Source: Heliocidaris tuberculata
Taxonomy: Eukaryota > Echinodermata > Echinoidea > Camarodonta > Echinometridae
DNA length: 64,000 bases
Reading direction: 5' to 3'
Assembly (NCBI GenBank): GCA_025618425.1
Contig: CM046847.1
Span: 9,718,468 to 9,782,467, forward strand
Shown: piece by piece, positions 11,770 to 23,358 of the stretch
Position numbering within the stretch: position 1 is the stretch's first letter
Layout: each line of letters starts with the position of its first letter
Position numbers and translations under genes: made by a program
Notes under the pieces: model-generated
What the model was told of the DNA's origin: nothing
Seen by the model: only the letters and a program-made list of their open reading frames with translations
The model's database searches: none

Positions 11770-13350
11770 ATGGGAAAGTTATATTGTTATGTGGCAGCAG
11801 AATATATAGGTGACCTTCTGAGTCATTTATTTAATGCGACTTTACAAACATGTATTATTCCAAAATATTTAAGACTGCATGAATTATTCCAATGCACAGG
11901 GGAGGATCTTTTGATATTGATAATTTTTGACCCATCTCTGTGCTACCTGCCTTGTCCAAAACATTGGAAAGAGCAATACATGATCAACTTTATACATACT
12001 TAAAGGTAAACAAATTCCTTGTGAATTGTCATTCAGAGTTTAGACCATCTTATTCTACTGCTACATGTTTAACTGAAATTACGGATTATCATGTGTGATA
12101 AAATGGACCATAAACATATTATTGGGGATAATTTCTTAGATCTACGTAAAATTTTGATGTTATTCCACACAATTTTATTCTTGGAAATATTATGTAGTAT
12201 AGTATTAAAGGGAAAGAATACAATTGGATGGAATCATATTCAACAGACAGGAGACAATTTGTAACAGTTATTGATTGCACTAGTGAATATTTGAAGACCA
12301 GATCAGGAGTCCCACAGGGATCTATATTGAGACCGTTGATATTCTGTCTCTTTATTAATGATATATGTAATGTAAATTTGCATTTCAATTGTATGTCTTT
12401 CTATGCTGATGATACAGCTACTTGTAATCACGGTAAATCAATTACGGAGGTACAGAAGAACATACAAGATGATTATGTTACAATATGCAAAATGGTTATA
12501 CTTAGTAATATGCATTTACACCCGCAAAAGACGAAAGTCATAGCATTTGGTCATAAGAAAAATTGTGAAATGATGTTTTGTTAATAAAATTCAGAAAATT
12601 ACCTTTAGAAAATGGTAGGACTTGGGGTGAAAATTAAAAAAACCTTTCAAACAACGTGTTTCTTTGTTGGTAAAATCTCTTGGGCGATAGGTTGTGTACG
12701 GATGATAAGATAAATGCTTTCTTTCAAAATATTGAAGAATCATATATTTTGCTATGGTTGTACCTTATATTGGGGACGCTGTACAAAAAATCCATAGGAA
12801 TATGATACAAAAACTCCAGAATAAATATGCTAGAATGATTTTGAATGAGGATTACAATTCATCTCAGCGTTCCTTGTTACTCACGCTGAAATGGCAATCA
12901 GTAGAGCAGCGTATAAGATATCAATATTGTGTTCTTGATTTTAAAATTCAAAATAACCTAATACCGAATTATTTAGAATCATTGATATGCAAACGAATTG
13001 TGAATTATAGGACACGTTATTCTTTAAAATGCCCCCTCCAACTCCCCCGCCCAAGGACAGAATGTAGAAGAAAATCTTTTCCATATGTTGGAGCCAGTTT
13101 GTCCTGGTAATGCTCGGAAGTGTACATCCCTTTATAAGTTTTTTAAAAACTATTCAAATCTTTATATCTTGACTCAATAGAATTACAGCATTGCTTTCAA
13201 ATATGTTCATTTCATAATACCATTAACTCACTCTCCATTTTTGTAATTTACCATGTTACCTATAAGTGTTATGTATTTTGTATTTTCATGTAGAACTGTA
13301 GAATGATTTGTTAAACTTTGGAAAGCAGTTCTGCATAACTGAACAGGCCA
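11770..13350 (+). pseudogene. Non-LTR retrotransposon ORF2 relic
   Basis: A second LINE, unrelated in detail to 7739-9017. Broken reading frames run from LLSHLFNATLQTCIIPKYL (11810-11870) through a frameshifted PISVLPALSKTLERAIHDQL-like block (11930-11995). Next come RSGVPQGSILRPLIFCLFIN with the catalytic box FYADDT (12228-12584), then the C-terminal block KIHRNMIQKLQNKYARMIL to RRKSFPYVGASLSWN (12754-13115). Several frameshifts and stops make it non-functional. About 240 bp of 3' UTR follow and end in a long (AT)n tract at 13383-13423, probably the 3' tail. Jockey/CR1-like; clade uncertain. Confidence 0.85.
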
Positions 13351-13378
13351 ACCCTGCATGCAGTATAAAACAAAGAAG

Positions 13379-13382
<4 letters not shown>

Positions 13383-13423
<41 letters not shown>
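13383..13423. repeat. (AT)n microsatellite
   Basis: About 20 TA repeats directly after the LINE 3' region. Confidence 0.9.
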
Positions 13424-13425
<2 letters not shown>

Positions 13426-14210
13426 TTGTTGTACTCACAGTATCATACTATGTACGCATTCCATTTTAAAATTGGTTTATTAGCATAAAAATACATACAG
13501 GTATTAAAAGTCAGTTGTCCATGCAGGACTAAAAGTGTCCTATGTACAATATAAATAAAACAGTGGTTACCTCTCAGTATATTTAACATTGATACAGAAA
13601 TAACGACTGAACTGAATGCATTGTATTTAAATCTATGAATTGAATCGAATAATCGTAAAGAGTATTTCAAAATATAGATAATAGACAGAGTAAAATAATA
13701 CCAACATTTACAATAATCGATTTTGTGCATATTGTTTGCGTCCGAAACTCAAGTATAAATCGAATTGATTGATAATTATAAATAATCAACTTATCAAGAA
13801 GATAACCATGAGCACTTTCATTCTGAAAAACAATATATTTCTGTCCGGTCATGCAAGATCGCCGAAAAGCGGAAGGAATCATTTAGCTGTGAAACGGTCT
13901 CGATCGGTGGTGTGTGTTATTTTAATATGGACCGTGAACTAATCACTTACCGAGAAATAAATTTACTTGGCCTAAAAATAAGTCATGAGGGACGAAAATA
14001 GCCTGTATACTAAGAACTGCAGAACTTCAGATTCTATTTGAATTCCTTCACAATTCAGATGAATTTAAATTGAATATGCTATTAACGATGCACATTTCAC
14101 AGCCAAAGTCGAGTAACGGCACGACCATAATTATATGCGTGATGTATAGGTTTAATGATGAGAGATTGTTGCTGTCGAAAGCGTTATCACGCTAACGTTC
14201 TATTCTTCTT
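13424..14210. other. No gene recognised
   Basis: AT-rich, with no coding or repeat signal I can support. Confidence 0.4.
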
Positions 14211-14338
14211 TTTTTTTCTTCTTCTTTTTTTTTTGAGGGGGGGGGGGGTGCTTAATCTATTCATCAAAGTGCATGTACAAATTTGGTAAAACCCCCCCCC
14301 AAAAAAAAAAAATAAAAAAATAAAAAAATAAATAAATA

Positions 14339-14369
<31 letters not shown>

Positions 14370-14480
14370 AAAATAAAAATAAAAATAAAAATAAAAAAAT
14401 AAATAGATAAAAATAAATGAATAAAAAATAAATAAATAAAAATAGATAAATAAGTAAATATTTTTTTAATGATAATAATT
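14211..14480. repeat. Low-complexity (TAAA)n / poly-A,T,G,C block
   Basis: Pyrimidine tract, then G tract (14237-14248), C tract (14291-14299), then about 150 bp of AAATA/TAAA repeats. Confidence 0.85.
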
Positions 14481-14949
14481 GATTAATAAATTAATTTTAA
14501 AAATGTCAGGTTTCTTTCATTTTAGTTGATCAAAATGGAAGATATACTCACAATTATTATCTGCTATGACGGAGATACCCAAAAGGTCGATGAGATCGGC
14601 ACCCAAAGAGACTGACAAAATAAAGAAATTCATCAGAAAGAACAATGTCGGTCTCGTGGGCCGTCAGTCTTGGCTAGAAAGACTACGAAACTGACAGTAT
14701 ATAGGTAACATGGGCTGTCATATGGTGAGCTGTAGACTTTTCAATAGGACCAAGTATAATGTGCGAGGTAGGCGATCACAAGGGGGGGGGGGCTCTTACT
14801 CTTCAATTTCTTAGTGGGATCGTCCCCTCTGGAATGCCAAAATTACAGTTTCACAAACATAATATTGCAAATTTTCCAGCTCGCTCGCTACGCTCCCTTG
14901 TAAGTGACATAAGATATGTATTATCATAATTATATGATGGAATGCTAAT

Positions 14950-15235
14950 GCATTATGCTACCAAGGCAAATCGTCTTATGTGGGAGCGAGGGTACCCTCA
15001 TAGACCCGAATCGTCGCATGTCGCCCCCACCCCCATCGACCATGACAAGAAGTCGTCGTCCTTGCTGGCGACATACCCCCCCCCCCACAAAATGTATTAT
15101 GCTGCAAATATTCGGGGAGGGAGTACCCTCACAGAACCTTCCCCGCTCGCCGTCAAGACTAAACGTCGCATGTCGCCCCCCCCCCCCCCCCCCCCCCCCC
15201 CCATCGGCCATGACAAGGAATCGTCATGCCTGGTG
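14950..15235. repeat. Two-copy tandem repeat with poly-C
   Basis: A unit of about 165 bp occurs twice. Shared words in order are ATTATGCT, GAGGGTACCCTCA / GGAGTACCCTCA, CGTCGCATGTCGCCCCC, ATCGACCATGACAAG / ATCGGCCATGACAAG and GGCGACAT / GGTGACAT. The second copy has an uninterrupted C run of about 26 bases (15176-15202). Overlapping open frames here are translations of this repeat, not genes. Confidence 0.7.
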
Positions 15236-15638
15236 ACATGGCCTTTTGAACACAACACCGCTGAAAAGTCAATGAAAGAGCTTCGGATGTTTCAGTATGT
15301 TTTTCATTTAGAAAAGGAGCACCAAAGATAGATTTTTCATTACTGAAAAAGCAGAGACTCTCAAAATGTGCTCTTGAGATTTCCTGTCAGTGAAAACACA
15401 TCAGATCATTCCCTGATATAGTAAAACATCATTCGTTCGTCATAACATTCAGTGCGTTAATGTTGTGACGTACGTTGTAACTCATCCGCCTATATAAACA
15501 TAACAGTCTCTAATTTCCTGTCTTTGAAAATAGATATGAAATACGTGTTGAAAATTTCACGTTAACATTGCGATCAGTTTGGAAAATGAACGCTTTTTAT
15601 TCATCGTTTTTACTTTAATATCCTCTCTATTACATCCA

Positions 15639-15908
15639 GTGGAGTAGATATGGGGATAGGGGGTGCTACCCCCTCCCATCGGCCGGCTAAAAGAAAAAAA
15701 AAGGAGAAAGAAAGCGTGAGGGGAAAGGGAGCGTGAGGGGAAAGGGGACGTGAAAAGAAGAGGGTATAGGATACCTTTTTCCCCTACCCCCACACTATTC
15801 GATGGCCTTATTACGTATTTCATTCATCCAGTATGTCCGGTGCCCCCCCCCCCCCTTATGATACCAATACCCTCTCAATGTCCCCAATCCCCCACTATAA
15901 GCCACTGA
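15639..15908. repeat. CAGTGG-ended G/C-tract repeat (hAT-like)
   Basis: Begins CAGTGGAGTAGATATGGGG and ends CCCCACTATAAGCCACTG, with a poly-C run at 15843-15854. The ends resemble the CAGTGG..CCACTG termini of hAT-type elements, but the flanking 8-mers do not match, so the call is tentative. Confidence 0.45.
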
Positions 15909-16705
15909 TTAACTGGTTACTTTCATGCATGTAACACAAGTAAGAATAATTTTTTTATATGCAATATTTTCCAGTACCGTATGGAGTGTGCCTTCTTTTA
16001 GAATTTTACCATCTTCTTATAAGATGCCATTTTACATGTTTTAGTAGTTACAAAACCCGTTGCATAGAAGGTTGAATACCCAAACTCAATTTCAAGCATT
16101 CATAATCGAATTCTTTAGGACTTTGGTTTAATTTTAGGAGTTGCGTGAGGCCGCGCGATAGGTCTAGCAGATACATTTTCCAGTGAAAGCGTTTAAATTA
16201 GATATCAAAGAAAGAAGACTAGCAATAAATTCCGACATTTCTTTTGCATGTCAACACAGTTACGAGGCTTGGCCAAAGAGCTTGGATTTTAAGAGTCACC
16301 ACCAAACGGAAAGTGGGTATTTCTACTTTGGATAAATATTTTGCCCAATAATTTTTTTTAGGGGATAGGGGTAGCCAGGCTTTTGACGATGTATTATCCA
16401 CTTAGGTACAATACTAAAGGATGGTCGGATACACGAAGTTCCTTATTGTTCGACCATATCCCCTCCCCCTCCCCCTTTTTTTTTTCTTCTTTCTTTCTTT
16501 CTTTAACCTAGGCCGAAGAGGAAATCAAATCAGTGGGATTAAATGCAAGAAAGAAATGAAAGGTGGCGTGAGTTTTTGTTGGACTCAGGATATAGAAAAG
16601 CAGCAAAAAGATTAAAATCCAGTCATATAATTTAGAAGTGTGAAAGTATTGTGATAATTATATCATGCAATAAGGTATCACTCACGCGCACATATACATA
16701 CGCAA
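15909..16705. other. No gene recognised
   Basis: AT-rich with a CT/T tract near 16460-16505. Open frames are short and not protein-like. Confidence 0.4.
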
Positions 16706-16708
16706 AGC

Positions 16709-16921
16709 CAAGGGTGGATCCAGGATTTTGGAAAAGAGGGGGCATAATATTATTCCAGAAATTTACTGACAAGAGAAGGAAAAAATCAATTCAAAAGATA
16801 AGGCCATCTCCTGAAAAGGGGGAGGGGGCACATTCTTGGAATTATGTACTGAAGGTATGCCACTTGGATTTCAAAATGAGGGGGGCACGGGTCGTTTGTG
16901 CCCCCTCTAAATCCGCCATTG
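16709..16921. mobile_element. hAT-type GGATCCAGGATTTT element, degenerate
   Basis: The left end GGGTGGATCCAGGATTTTGG and right end CCCCTCTAAATCCGCCATTG match the TIRs of 42644-42960. An internal TTTACTGACAAG resembles the CTGACAAGCAA unit of its relatives. No matching 8-bp flanks remain. Confidence 0.65.
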
Positions 16922-17323
16922 CATCAGACAATGAAGACGGATGCCTCTCATGCGCGTAAACCATGTAAATTGGTGGAACAGAGCATAATAGAACACAAAA
17001 AGACGGTTTCTATTTGTATCAGTTTCCCAGCGGATTATCTCCCCAGCTTGCTTTTGAAATCGTCTGACAAGGATGCCACACTTGTATTGAATGGAAAGTA
17101 AAACATCAGCTCCCAAGAGGATCGAGTCGAGGGCTCGGGAGTCCAAAAGTGGAAACAAATAATTGACTCCTTGAGATGGTGATGGTTAGGGGGGAAAAAA
17201 AGAGGTCGGTACAGCATGACGTGATAAACTGGGTTGAAGGTAATGTATGTATAAAACAGAGAGAGGGATAGAGAGATTATAGGATAAATAGGGAGAGAGA
17301 GAGGGAGAAATGAGCGCTTATTA

Positions 17324-17737
17324 AGGCCACCGCACACCTTACGATCGGTCTGCGATCCGATTTCAGAAGAAAATGTAATATCATTTGACAAATCATTTAA
17401 AAACGAAAAATATTTTTGATTGAGGGTCTGATTAGTCATACAGAACGTAAAATCGATAATACGGCCTTTGCCGAGTTTTCTAGTCGGTGGAATGGCCAAA
17501 TCGGCTCCGAGTCGTAGTGATGTCACGAAAATCGTACGACTGCCTACGATTTGAAACTAATTTTGCCCTTATTCCCTGTAGAAAGCTGACAGCTCACTAA
17601 AACCCTATGTTTAGTATTCATATTACTTTCAGAAAGTGAATAGGGTAGATTTCATTTGTTAAAATGCCAATATTTAATGCCATAGCGATTTTTTCACAAA
17701 TCGGATCGCAGACCGATCGTAAGGTGTGCCGTGGCCT
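17324..17737. mobile_element. MITE with about 45-bp TIRs and TTA target duplication
   Basis: The left arm AGGCCACCGCACACC..ATCGGTCTGCGATCCGATTT pairs with the right arm AAATCGGATCGCAGACCGAT..GGTGTGCCGTGGCCT. TTA flanks both sides (17321-17323 and 17738-17740). It is 414 bp and non-coding. A TTA duplication fits PIF/Harbinger insertion preference (TWA). Confidence 0.8.
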
Positions 17738-17782
17738 TTAGAAGACTGATAGCTCTTCATGTTGAATGTAGACTGGATTAGA

Positions 17783-18250
17783 AATTGCCCCCTCTTCCTC
17801 CTCCTCCTCCTCATTTCCCATTCTCTTCCTTCTCCCCTCCTCCTCCTCTTCATCTCCTTCCTACTTTTCCTGTCCCTCCTCCTGCTGACCCTCCTCCTCC
17901 TCCTTCTCCTACTCCTATTCCTCTCCTCCTTCTCTTTCTCTTCCTCCCTTTTCATGATAATCATTATCGTTTTCCTCCGGGGGGGGGGGGGGGAGGGCGG
18001 TGGCGTCTGTGCTTCTCTTTGTATCACTCTCCACATTGGTTTAATAATCATTGTCATCCAAAGTATTCTTTAATCTTATCGACCAATCATCGTGTCATCT
18101 TTTTTCTCATGTCCTTCCTCTCTATCACTTTCTCTTTCTCTTTCTTTTACACTTTTTTTATTTTTTATTTTTTATTTTATTATTTTTTTTTTACATTTTG
18201 GGGCCTCCCGACTGACCCTTCAGACTCCCCCCCCCCCCCCCCCCCCCGTA
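17783..18250. repeat. CCT/CT-rich tracts, poly-G and poly-C
   Basis: Polypyrimidine (CCT)n sequence at 17788-17960, a G run at 17981-17993, a T-rich run at about 18150-18195 and a C run at 18228-18247. Long Leu/Ser/Pro- or Arg-rich open frames here are translations of simple sequence. Confidence 0.85.
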
Positions 18251-18597
18251 CCTACACTAATGGAAAATCATGTCGGAAGCGAAGGCGAGAGGCTTTTTGT
18301 GTGTGCAATACTCAGCATAATCGCATGAATATCATTACACCCTTTCATCAAAACTTAACAGGGGATAATCTTTGTGGAGATGAAAGATGGCATAATGATT
18401 AAGATACACCCTTTGTCGATCACTGACCCTTTTTTGGAGTCTGCTTGAAAAGGGATAGTGTTCTGGTTATAGAATCACCGAATCACACATTCATTGGTGG
18501 TCCTTAATCCTTCATTTCAGTTGAGTTTATTGACTTCACGACACTTCAGATCTGTCTATAGTTCTCAACTAGCCTAATGCTTGATGCTTCACGACTG

Positions 18598-18775
18598 ACA
18601 GGGGCGTATTCAGAAATTGACACATTTATGGGGGCGAAATCCTCTCCGGACCGGGGAGGGGGTAAAATGTCTGCGTAGCGTATAGCCCCCTTGCCCACGG
18701 CAAAGTTGCATTAATTTTTTTTTTCTAGGTCTTCGAATGGAGGGGCGGAAACACTCCGAACCCCAAGCGGGATAC
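18598..18775. repeat. Fragment of CAGGGGCG-type element
   Basis: CAGGGGCGTATTCAGAAA followed by GGGGGCGAAATCC and GGGGAGGGGG. This looks like the left end of a hAT-type repeat without a clear right end. Confidence 0.35.
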
Positions 18776-19362
18776 ACCACTCAATATACCCATATCTCAG
18801 AAGTATAATCGATTTATTTATAGTAGAAAATCCTCCTCTATGTTTCACATAATCTGCCATCTGCTGGCGAAAACACGCCCGTGAATGCTTGAGCACATAG
18901 ATCAATTTCTTGATGTCACTTTTCTGTTTTATCAATATACCTTGTGAAATGTATCAAACAAAACCAGTGGAAATTGTTTCATTATAGATTATCACCCCCC
19001 TTCTTGTTGATGCAAGAGATTTTTTATCAATGTATTTGACGGATCATTGTGAAAATTGAAAAGGAAGGAATAATCTCACATGAACAATTGTCCACCTGTC
19101 AACATGGAGGATAGGGTGGACCTGAATGAACTGGTCCAATATTGTTGGGGCTGTGGGCAACTGTTTAGTACTCCCTCCTCAACGAATTTCGTTCAGGAAA
19201 AGATACCCGACCGTCAACTCTAGTCTGGTATTTGATCATGGTCAAATGGTAATATTATTTTACCTAGGACCCTGCAATTTCATTACTCACACAGGTAGCC
19301 ACTTTATACACCTGGGTCGGGAGAACCAAATATGGGTTCGACACCTTGCCAAAGGATGTAAG

Positions 19363-19603
19363 CATGGGCGCAAATCCAGGGGGACAGGGGGACATGTCCT
19401 CCCCCCCCCCACCTTTTTGAATACCCTTTTTTTTTTTTTTTTTTTTTTTTTGCTTGCTTGTCAGAGAATTTTGGAGGCGAATGTCCCCCCCCCCAAAAAA
19501 AATGAAGAACCTTTTTTTTTTTTTTTTTTTTTGCTTGTCAAAGAATTTTGGAGGCGAATGTCCCCCCCCCCCCCCCCAATTTCAAAATGGATTTGCGCCA
19601 CTG
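19363..19603. mobile_element. hAT-type G/C-tract element, intact TSD
   Basis: The ends are CATGGGCGCAAATCC and GGATTTGCGCCACTG. A perfect 8-bp duplication GATGTAAG lies at 19355-19362 and 19604-19611. The interior is a two-copy minisatellite: TTGCTTGTCAGAGAATTTTGG plus GGCGAATGTCC, then a C tract, with T tracts between. The CTTGTCAGAGAA unit is the complement of the TCTGACAAGCAA unit seen in 42090-42451 and 42644-42960, so these belong to one family. Confidence 0.85.
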
Positions 19604-19728
19604 GATGTAAGCACCGAGCAAGGATTGCACCCATGACCTCTTATGTAAATAGCATTCACCAACGTACCACAGTGTTCCCACATTTGAGTGCAGCAAGCAA
19701 AAATAAAACACAACCCATGGCCCATGGC

Positions 19729-19867
19729 CCTCTTGCATAAAAAGTTGCGATTAAACGCAACTCAAAAAATTAAACGCAAGTCCCAAATACTCTACCCTGA
19801 TTGGTTGAAAATCAAGTTGCGTTTAATTTTTTGAGTTGCGTTTAATCGCAACTTTTTATGCAAGAGG
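19729..19867. mobile_element. Near-perfect palindromic MITE
   Basis: CCTCTTGCATAAAAAGTTGC.. to about 19783 pairs almost perfectly with ..GCAACTTTTTATGCAAGAGG ending at 19867. The arms are about 50-55 bp, with a short centre containing CTACCCTGATTGG. It has no ORF. It is probably a small foldback element; the target duplication is not clear. Confidence 0.75.
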
Positions 19868-19871
19868 CCCC

Positions 19872-21760
19872 TGGTTAGAAAAGAATAAAAGAAATATATA
19901 ACACGGATGACATCAAGTAGTTATTAAACTCATAATGCAGGGAGGTTATCTGGAATGTTTGCTTCCCCTATATTTGAGGGAGGGATGATGAAGTGTGGGG
20001 CCGTGGGTCATTTTTTAAAGTACACTTTATATTTTAAAAAAAGGTCATCGTATTGTTGCTCTCATGCATCTAATAAACAAGGTTCACTGCACAAAAGATT
20101 TTTTACAAAAAGTAAAATTTTAAAAAGTTAGCTGCTCAACAGGAAGGAAACTTTGGGAGTATTTTCTGATTCGGTTGTTACTTCCAGGACGAAATAATCA
20201 TTATAGAAGTAGACCTATCTACAACATGGTGCTATAGCGATCAAGCACTATCAATGAATAATAGCTAAATTAATACGAATAATTTACATCTAATAGCTGT
20301 CATTCTGGTGCAGATTCCAACAATGTTTTCATATGTACCTTTCAGAATGACATACATGTTCGTAAGCTATTTGGGAAGGGAAAATTTCAAAGTAATTTTA
20401 CTAATTGTTTGACAAAGAGGCGACGGGATATGAATTCACCGTTTTATGATATTAAGGGACAAACGTGAAGTAAAAACCATACTACTTGAACGTCATGTAC
20501 CCCAAAATACATACTATTCGAATGAAGAAAACGTGTTTTCAATTATTTTTGGGGGGAAACGATAAGAGAGAGTGAGATTAACGCAGTTCTAGAAAGTGTG
20601 TATGTGATTGGGGGTATACCCAGCTGCACGCCCCTCCTATAATTTCATTTATAAAAGAGAGCCGAATATCATGAGTAACATTCTAACAAAGGATCGTTAG
20701 ATTTTCACAAGTGTAAATGACGAATTGAGACGGATTATGAAATAGAGGTGTTCCTCTAAAGCCCTTTTGACTATTCTAAGGTGTAATTTCGCAACATCAT
20801 GAATGTCGCGCGAGTTATTTTTAGCGCTCGAATTGTGTGTGCTATTATAAGTTTTGTATAAACATAGCACATGAATGTCATCTCCACGCACACACACTCT
20901 CTCTCACCAGTTGAGTTTTATTCTATTTAAGAAACTGGGAAGGATGGAAGGATCACGTGTTTGTGAGCTAGGTGTGTAGTTTGATGTCATCTTGACGCTG
21001 CGCGGTGACATCTAAAGGTTTCCATGTCTTTATGCCTATACAAAGTGATTCTTTTTGAGTGGATAAGTCCTTCCGGCTTGACAACATTACGATAGGATCG
21101 TCCTCACTTTCAAACTCTCGTCGGCTTTCTTGATGTCAGTGACCAGGATTCAAGCATTCTATCCCTCTTCATTTATGGTGCACTTCCTCCGTCAGGGGTG
21201 TAGCTAGACCATTTTCAAGGGAAGGGGGGTGGGGGTGGATCTACCTTGCCGACCAGTAAGCTGAAACCTTTTTCAACACGAAAACAAAGATCTTCCGATT
21301 TTCAAATTGGTTGACAAGGGCTTTTACTGATTCTCAGATTTCCAATTTTTTCTAAGAGAATGGGGGCGTAGCACATCCTCTAGCGACGCTCAGGACTGTC
21401 GCCATTTTTGCCTTAGCCTGAGCACAATTTAGGCTTGAAAATTTGACGATATGGGCTTGTTCCCGGGCCCCACCCCCCAAACCGGCCCCCTTTAGCGATG
21501 CCAGTTTCTCTTCCGTGATAGCCGATTATCAGGCATCTGAAATTTGTACCTCCTCTCGATGACAGCGGACAATATTTTACGGGGTGTCCGGCCGGTAATA
21601 AGACATGATGGGCAATAGGTTCAGTGACCATACAACTTCTTTCGGGAAATCCCCCAATTTTGCATCGACAACGAACACGACAAATGTATCCCATATTTTG
21701 TCCCGTCTTACATCAGTACAATGAGAATGACAAGGCCATCCAATATTAAATATCCTCAGT
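19872..21760. other. No gene recognised
   Basis: AT-rich sequence with diverged fragments of the G-tract repeats (for example CAGGGGTGTAGCTAGACC near 21194). No exon signals I can support. Confidence 0.4.
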
Positions 21761-21765
21761 TCACT

Positions 21766-21955
21766 CCCCCCCCCCCTCTCTCTCTCTCTCTCTCCCTCTC
21801 TCTCTCGCTCTCTCTCAGCATCTTAATATATCCTCGTCCTTTCTTTATCTTCTCTCTCTTGCCCTCTCCCTCTCTCTTGTTTCCACCTCTCCTTTCTCTC
21901 TTTCTCTCTCATGCTCTTCTCCTCTCTCTCTCCTTTCCTTATCTAAACCTCTAAA
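21766..21955. repeat. (CT)n / pyrimidine-rich tract
   Basis: C run followed by (CT)n and further CT-rich DNA. Confidence 0.9.
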
Positions 21956-22317
21956 ACTCTTTCACTTCATCATATTCATGTTGAATCGCCACTCGTATAC
22001 GCTTGGTAGACGAGTGCATTTTTCTTCTTATATCACCTCACACAATATAAACAGACTTACTCCTTTCATTTGACTTCATATATCCTAGTATCTAAGCAAA
22101 ATTTTCAGGTAAATCATGAAACAACTCTTCTCAGTATTTTTTTAACAAAACTTGGAGGAAAAAAAAACATCCACAATTTCCACTACAGAAGCTATAAATT
22201 TAGATGAAGTTTGAAATGATAGAGAATAGTCTATAACTATATACTGGTCTATTCAATCTATATATAAAGAAGAAAAAATTCCATTCTAAGTTGTATATTG
22301 CACCATTTATGTAGGGC

Positions 22318-22575
22318 TCTATTGCATTTTTGGAATTACGAACCTTCGGAATTATGAACCCTTTTTCATTTTTGGAATTACAAACCCATTTCATTTTCGG
22401 AATTACAAACCTTCGAAATAACGAACCTTCGGAGAAATGCATTAAATGTTCGGAATTATGAACGCTATTTCATTTTTGGAATTATGAATCCCCTGCTATG
22501 GGAAATTTGTGTTTCGGAATTCTGAACCTTTGGAATTCTGAACCTTTGGAAAAACAAGTACCCCCCCCCCCCAAT
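22318..22575. repeat. Minisatellite of GGAATTAYGAACC units
   Basis: About ten irregular copies of (TTC)GGAATTATGAACC / TTTGGAATTACAAACC between 22330 and 22545, followed by a poly-C run. Unit length is about 15-30 bp with interspersed CATTTT. Confidence 0.8.
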
Positions 22576-22751
22576 ACAGTATGCTGACTCCACCACAGCC
22601 ATTCATGACATTAATTCAATAGTTTTTATACTGACAGTAACGGTTCATTATAAAGTCAAACCTGCTTATGCTACCACCTGTCTATAAAGACCAGTTTTTG
22701 CTTCCCTTGAAAAGTTTTTTCCATTGAAACATGTATTAAAGGAACCTGGTA

Positions 22752-22910
22752 CAGTGGTAACTCACTATAACGAGGACCTTGGGACCATGAAAATTGCCTT
22801 GTTATATTAAGGTAAAAAACAAAAGAACATAAAGACCTGGGAACAGCAAAATTACCATGTTATAACAGGAATCTTGTTATATTAGACCTCTTTATAACAA
22901 GTTTCCACTG
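22752..22910. mobile_element. Tc1/mariner-type MITE, copy 1
   Basis: The left end CAGTGGTAACTCACTATAAC and right end TTATAACAAGTTTCCACTG are inverted relatives, flanked by TA on both sides (22750-22751, 22911-22912). The element is 159 bp. A second copy of almost the same length lies at 39682-39838. Confidence 0.75.
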
Positions 22911-23094
22911 TACATAAAGACCACTGTACATAAAGACCACCTGCTCATAGGGAACCTGAATTACAAGCTTTGCTTTCCAAGGTTTCCTCCACAATACAGC
23001 TAGCATTTATTTACTTACCAATTACAGCGTAAATCTCATTTTGTTTTAAAACCGAATTTATGTGACAGATTTCATTTTTAATGGTTTTTCTATA

Positions 23095-23190
23095 TGCTCA
23101 TAATGATTTTTGTAAACTGAAAGTCTTTGTAAATTATTTGCTGTTTTTGTGGAAATAAATGAAATGAAATGAAATGAATGAATAAAGATC
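23095..23190 (+). repeat. Retroelement 3' tail with (GAAAT)n
   Basis: AT-rich 3'-UTR-like sequence ending AAATAAATGAAATGAAATGA. The pentamer tail is typical of some LINE 3' ends. No coding part is recognisable. Confidence 0.4.
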
Positions 23191-23358
23191 ACTTTTCTTG
23201 TCTCCCTTGAGTGGTCTTATATACACAGGTTTCATCCTACCAAAGATTCACTATTCCATCAACTCTTACAGGTTTACCTTCTCCAGCAATCTTCCTTGGC
23301 TACAAAAACCTCTATGAAGATCGCGCTGTAAGTTTGATCGTTGTTAGACAAAGATGTA

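Noticed and set aside
14942..15331. Overlapping open frames of 88-129 codons
   Set aside because: They are readings of a two-copy tandem repeat with a long poly-C run.
17785..18402. 205-codon open frame rich in Pro, Phe and Ser
   Set aside because: It is a translation of CCT/CT and poly-C simple sequence; overlapping frames on both strands are equally long.
19126..19740. 204-codon open frame
   Set aside because: Runs through a hAT-type insertion with poly-C/poly-T tracts (19363-19603); no homology outside it.
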